Positions 59,761-64,000 of a DNA stretch of 64,000 nt are shown here, piece after piece. Both the position numbers and the translations under genes were made by a program. Source of the stretch: Sinonovacula constricta. Its lineage: Eukaryota > Mollusca > Bivalvia > Cardiida > Solecurtidae. Numbering within the stretch: position 1 is the first letter of the stretch; the number at the start of each line of letters is the position of its first letter. The DNA lies in contig CM017571.1 in the NCBI GenBank assembly GCA_007844125.1, positions 28,457,978 through 28,521,977 of the forward strand, in the 5' to 3' direction. Under the pieces are notes generated by a model that did not search any database, was not told the DNA's origin, and saw only the letters and a program-made list of their open reading frames with translations.

Positions 59761-62654
59761 CATCCCCGGATGTTGCCATTTCACGCGGAAATCCATATTG
59801 TCAAAAGGTGCCATCTGCATTTTTCCAAAGCTAAAGGTGAGTTTTGAATCCTTCTAAATTGATACTTACAGTGAAATCACATGATGAATGCATGCATATC
59901 TCAATTTATTTATGTCAAAAGTAATAATGTAAATATGTTTTTGTGTAATAATAAGGACATTCACACAATTTCTCTGAAAAAACTAATTGGCCTGTAAATG
60001 AGAAAAAAAGTCCCGTATGTCAAAAAAAAATACATGGGTACTTTTCTCATGAATGTATTTTGTTGAATAATTATCCTTGTATACATGTACAAAAATTATA
60101 ACACACTTATTGTACATGGATTAGCAAACAGATGTTTTCTAAATTTTTTATACAAATGTTATATTTAAAATGAAATAAAGCTGTTTGATTTTCTTTGTTT
60201 CCTAAAAATGTAATTGTCATTATGTTCTGTAAACAAAATTTAAAGAAGTGTTTTTAAAGTGTAAATTTATTCTCAAATATATTAAATTCTACCTGTAAAA
60301 TATGTGAACTGTAACTACCACCTACACATTGACACATATTGTACCAACAACATGCCAACATAACTGTTTAAATGACAGTCCTGTAAATCAGAATTTAGTT
60401 GTCCCATAAATAAGAAATATTTGTTTAATCTTTTATGGCAAAGTTACAAAGTATATCCAAGAAATAGTGCTAAAGGAACAAAAAAACATCAAATATTAAT
60501 GCAATTATGTGTTTACTAATACACTTTATAGGAATATTCTCTTAGAGAGAGCTCAGAAATTGCTTAAAGTATATATTCATGCATTTATTTTTGTTGCAGA
60601 ATGGCCAAGTCGAAGGCTCAACAGATGAAAGAATATAGGCAGCGTAAGAAAGAGAAATTCGGTGAGCAGTGGATGAATTATGTTCCGACTGCACAGCTTA
60701 CAGACAAACCAGAAACTTTAGAAACCTGTGATGTAAATGCCAATAGTGTTGTTAGCAGCACAACACAAGACCCAGAATTGTTTACTGTAAAGATGCCGTT
60801 TCACTCACGGATTGCTTGTACAAGTACAGGAAAGGGTCCGGAGAAAAGACAATCGCAGGCATTAAAAAGATCTTACAAACGCACTAAGACACTGGAAGAA
60901 GATAATAAATAATGAAAACTGCACTGAAGCGGATTGAACGCTTAGAGACTGCTAAAAAGAAGAATCTTACTCCAGAGAGCAAAAGAGTTGTTTTGTTAAA
61001 GACCTCTGGGTAAAATCCGAAAGACTTTCCAGATATCAGGAAGAAGCAATTGTTCGCAGAGTGTGTTAATGAAGAGGTCAGGAATGCAGTAAGCAAAGCG
61101 TCAAAACAAAAGATTGACATACAGAAGGTAGCCAGTGGCAAAGTTATGAAGAAATACAGATTGAGATCATTCATGCAAAAGATGACATTCTTAGAAAGAC
61201 GAAAAGTGATATGGGGATTTTAGAGAAGAAGCGTGCTCAGAAATTTAAATCACAACAGATTAAAAATAATGTACAGAACTTTCTGAAGAGAGATGACAAC
61301 TCTCGTGTTTTGCCAGGGAAAGGTGACAGTGTTAAAGTTGGCACTGAGAAGAAACAGAAACGAGTTCTGAACGATCACTTACAGTTTAGTGCTGAGATAA
61401 ATTAACAAATTTCATTGGTTTTTCTGTAAACACTGATCTCCAGAAATAACGCTTGTAAACTTTGCATCAAGAAGTGTCTGGTTGTGTTCAAAACATCAGA
61501 ATATGAGCTTTAAACTTAGGATGCTGAATAATATGAATGTCTGTTCCTGTACCAGTCCAGATACCTACGTTGATATGTATAGCAAAGAACCCGACAGAGT
61601 GGATAAAATCAACCAGAAAACAGTAAAATTTCAGCAATGGAAAAGAGTGAAATTACAAAAGGGAAAAGAAAGAATGCAAATAGTTGACGTAGAGGTGACA
61701 AAGGAAGAATTTATGCAAATTATAAAGAAAGAATACATAGAGTTTGTAAATCATGTAAACAGAGTGAGACAACAGTACAAGTCTGTTAAAGTCATGAAAG
61801 AGAAACTTCCACTGAATAATGTTTTAGTTCAAATGGATTTCAGTGAAAACTATAATTGTCAGACTGTAGAAATAATCCAATCTGCATATGGCAATGTATC
61901 TATGGAAACTTTGCATCCAACTTTTGTTTACTTCAATGATGAAAACAAAAATCTTGGTCACAAAAGTATTGTATTTTTGTTGGAAATCCTCAATCACAAT
62001 GCATCCATGGTGTCTGCTATTATAACAATATTAGTAAATACTAAAAAACGCTGGTGAAAGATGTACAATTTGTTCATTTCTAGACTGATTCTCCCTCATC
62101 TCAGTACAGGAACAAGTCTATTTTTGATTAAGTATACAACTTCGAGAGGGTACATGGTTGTAAAAGCAACCTGGTCGTACTTCGAAATAGGTCATGGAAA
62201 AAGTGCAAGTGATGGCATCGGTAGCACTGCAAAGAAAAATGCTGTCATGGCTGTGAAACAATCAAAAGCTGTTATTCAAGATGCACATGATTTCTTCACT
62301 TGGGCTTCCAGCAGTCAAAGTGAAATAAAATATCCGATGATAACACTAGAGTAGTTCGAGCATTGCAATGAACATATAGAGGCAAGAAAGGAAAACATCA
62401 AGCCTGTGAAAGGTACAATGTCACTTCATGCTGTTGCGACTGAAGGCAAAGACAACATATTGTTCGTAAGAGAAACCACGTGTTGTTGTGAAAACTGCTT
62501 TGATGAAAATGGGTTCAATGGCAAATTACTCTGTAAATGGACAGAGGTGATACTACAGACGATAGAAAGTAATAGCGCAACCTGTACTAGAAACTCTACA
62601 GAACCAGTAGAGAAAGAGAGTCAGAAAGTTAATGCTACAGAAAGTGATAAATAA
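59760..62654 (+). pseudogene. Broken DDE-transposase-like gene with a 5' UTR intron
   Basis: A plausible non-coding exon ends at 59836 (gctaaag/gtgagt) and an intron runs to 60599 (ttgttgcag), one base before the ATG at 60601. The first frame opens MAKSKAQQMKEYRQRKKEKF, a basic leader seen in invertebrate multicopy proteins of this type. Later segments show LVNFASRSV, CSKHQNM, MDFSENYNCQ, LHPTFVYFNDENK, TDSPSSQYRN, YFEIGHGKSASDGIG and a late CCCENC. The aspartates of DFSENY, TDSPSSQYRN and GHGKSASDG are candidates for an RNase-H-like catalytic triad (inference). Lesions: frameshift near 60905, TAA at 61011, frameshift near 61200, stop and frameshift near 61405, TGA at 61434, frameshift near 62045, TAG at 62081, frameshift near 62130 and TAG at 62352. 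A poly(A) signal AATAAA is at 62856. I know the family by pattern but not by an agreed name. Confidence 0.7.
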
Positions 62655-62855
62655 GAGTCCGACCTACGGGAGATTCTCTAACCATTTACGGGACGATGAT
62701 TTCTTGAAAATTTAAAAGATTATCGAAGCAGTGGTTTATATCTTGCTTATTATTTTTATTTCCGTGTACATTCAGAAAACTGATACTGGTACAATTTGTC
62801 AATTTAAATGTTTATGTTTTCAGTGATTTTAAAAGTTGGATATTTTTGTTGTTGA

Positions 62856-62861
62856 AATAAA
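62856..62861 (+). terminator. Poly(A) signal of the broken transposase-like gene
   Basis: An AATAAA hexamer about 200 bp past the last frame end, in a suitable place for the 3' end of the ancestral transcript. Confidence 0.45.
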
Positions 62862-62879
62862 TCATTTTATGAAACAAAT

Positions 62880-64000
62880 ATTATTTTGGTTTTGATATTT
62901 CTTAATTGCAATTTATTATAGAATCTTTGAAATGAATTTATTCCATATGTATATCATTGTCAAAAACAAATTAAAACACTATTTTGATTCTAAAACCCTT
63001 ACACACTATGCTGTAATAGTTTAAAAAAAAGGTGGTGAATATTTAAACGAGTTAATATATAAAAACCTTACATGGACACGGTCTTACCTAGAAAAAATAC
63101 TTTCCTGCGATGCTATACCTTATCCCCTTTGAAAAGCAACTTACCAGACACACCTTTACACGGTGACAAAAACAAAAACTGTGTATGATAAAGATGAATT
63201 TTCAACTATTCTAACCTACAATTGTCCATATTATCTGAGAATGAGTCTTATGTACATACAGAATTACAGATTTATGGTAAAAACTCCACTTGACATAAAA
63301 TCATCACCAGTCTGTATTATCAAAATTGAATTATAATAAAAACAATCATCTCATCCTTGCTAACTTAAATGAAGCATACATCCAGTTTTATAATGTGTTA
63401 ATGCGCTGTGGCTGTGCAGCATATATTGCAACCATTCTATTTGATCTAACTTCAGCCTGTCAGAAAGTGTCCAAACATCTGCTTTGGAGACCACACAACA
63501 GTGGCATTGGGGGGTGGAACACAAAATAGTATTGAAATCAATTAAAACTTTTGCAGAAGTGTCAATAAAACTTAAGATTAAGCAACAGTTATTTCTCTTC
63601 ATTGTGTGCAGACAGCTTTTTACACTACAGGATAAAATATGGATTTAACATTGTCACTGTAACTGTGTAATATATAAAAGGAAGTTAAATCTTTCCTTGT
63701 ATTTACAATGGTCAGAAATGAAAGGCAAAGTTACATGGGATGTATAAAAGCAACAAATAAACAATAAACATAAGGCACCAACAAGATGGGTCCATTGTAC
63801 TGGTCACACATGCTTGTTGCATGTTCACACTTCACTTTACACAGGTTGTTGCCTATGAAAGTTATAGTGCAGATGGTTATTTATTTCACAATTAGAATCC
63901 CTTAATAGTGTGTTGTTTAATGAAGTTTGTCCATACTGTTCGGAAAAATCACACACTCAGGCATCTCTTAACACTGTTGTTGAATGCACTGCAATAATTG
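62880..64000. other. AT-rich right flank
   Basis: No gene or repeat is supported to the window edge. Short ORFs near 63330-63600 on both strands overlap each other and have no family motifs. Confidence 0.45.

Overview
This is a eukaryotic nuclear window from an invertebrate animal, most likely a marine or freshwater bivalve mollusc. That placement is an inference from AT-rich sequence, small exons in long introns, tRNA-derived SINEs and tandem-cored dispersed repeats of the kind common in bivalve genomes. No bacterial, organellar or viral gene organisation is visible. There are three supported host genes, one THAP-type exon of unclear status and one decayed transposase-like gene.

Left part (1-5483): DPH1, the first enzyme of diphthamide synthesis on elongation factor 2, on the minus strand. 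Its start codon lies at 5483 and seven coding exons are visible. The 3' part of the gene lies beyond the left edge.

5.5-14.9 kb: intergenic DNA rich in repeats. It holds a 68-bp minisatellite split by a 1.37-kb unrelated block, a perfect-looking 31-bp minisatellite of about 31 copies, and a SINE.

14.9-41 kb: one large minus-strand gene of at least 15 coding exons (stop at 14916). It encodes about nine ankyrin repeats followed by a long proline-, arginine- and serine-rich tail. I do not recognise a named orthologue and its first exon is unresolved. Its introns hold a dead mariner transposase, tandem tRNA-like SINE heads, a SINE, four minisatellites (27, 56 and 31 bp units, plus a roughly 147-bp unit) and a TA microsatellite.

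41.25-52.9 kb: the catalytic subunit of protein phosphatase 1 on the plus strand, complete in six coding exons (330 residues), with a roughly 2.1-kb 3' UTR. Its second intron has a GC-AG boundary inside the catalytic GDIHG motif and carries a probable hAT-type MITE. It is head-to-head with the ankyrin gene, so a shared or adjacent promoter region around 41.0-41.25 kb is likely.

52.9-64 kb: mostly repeats and AT-rich DNA. It contains a minus-strand exon encoding the N-terminal half of a THAP DNA-binding domain and, at 60.6-62.7 kb, a broken plus-strand gene of a DDE-transposase-like family that keeps a 5' UTR intron.

I found no convincing undescribed multi-gene system. The items most worth a second look are the ankyrin/proline-rich gene, the GC-AG intron of the phosphatase, a possible poison exon at 17.3 kb, the mobile-element relics and the minisatellite pair with identical 31-bp period but unrelated sequence.
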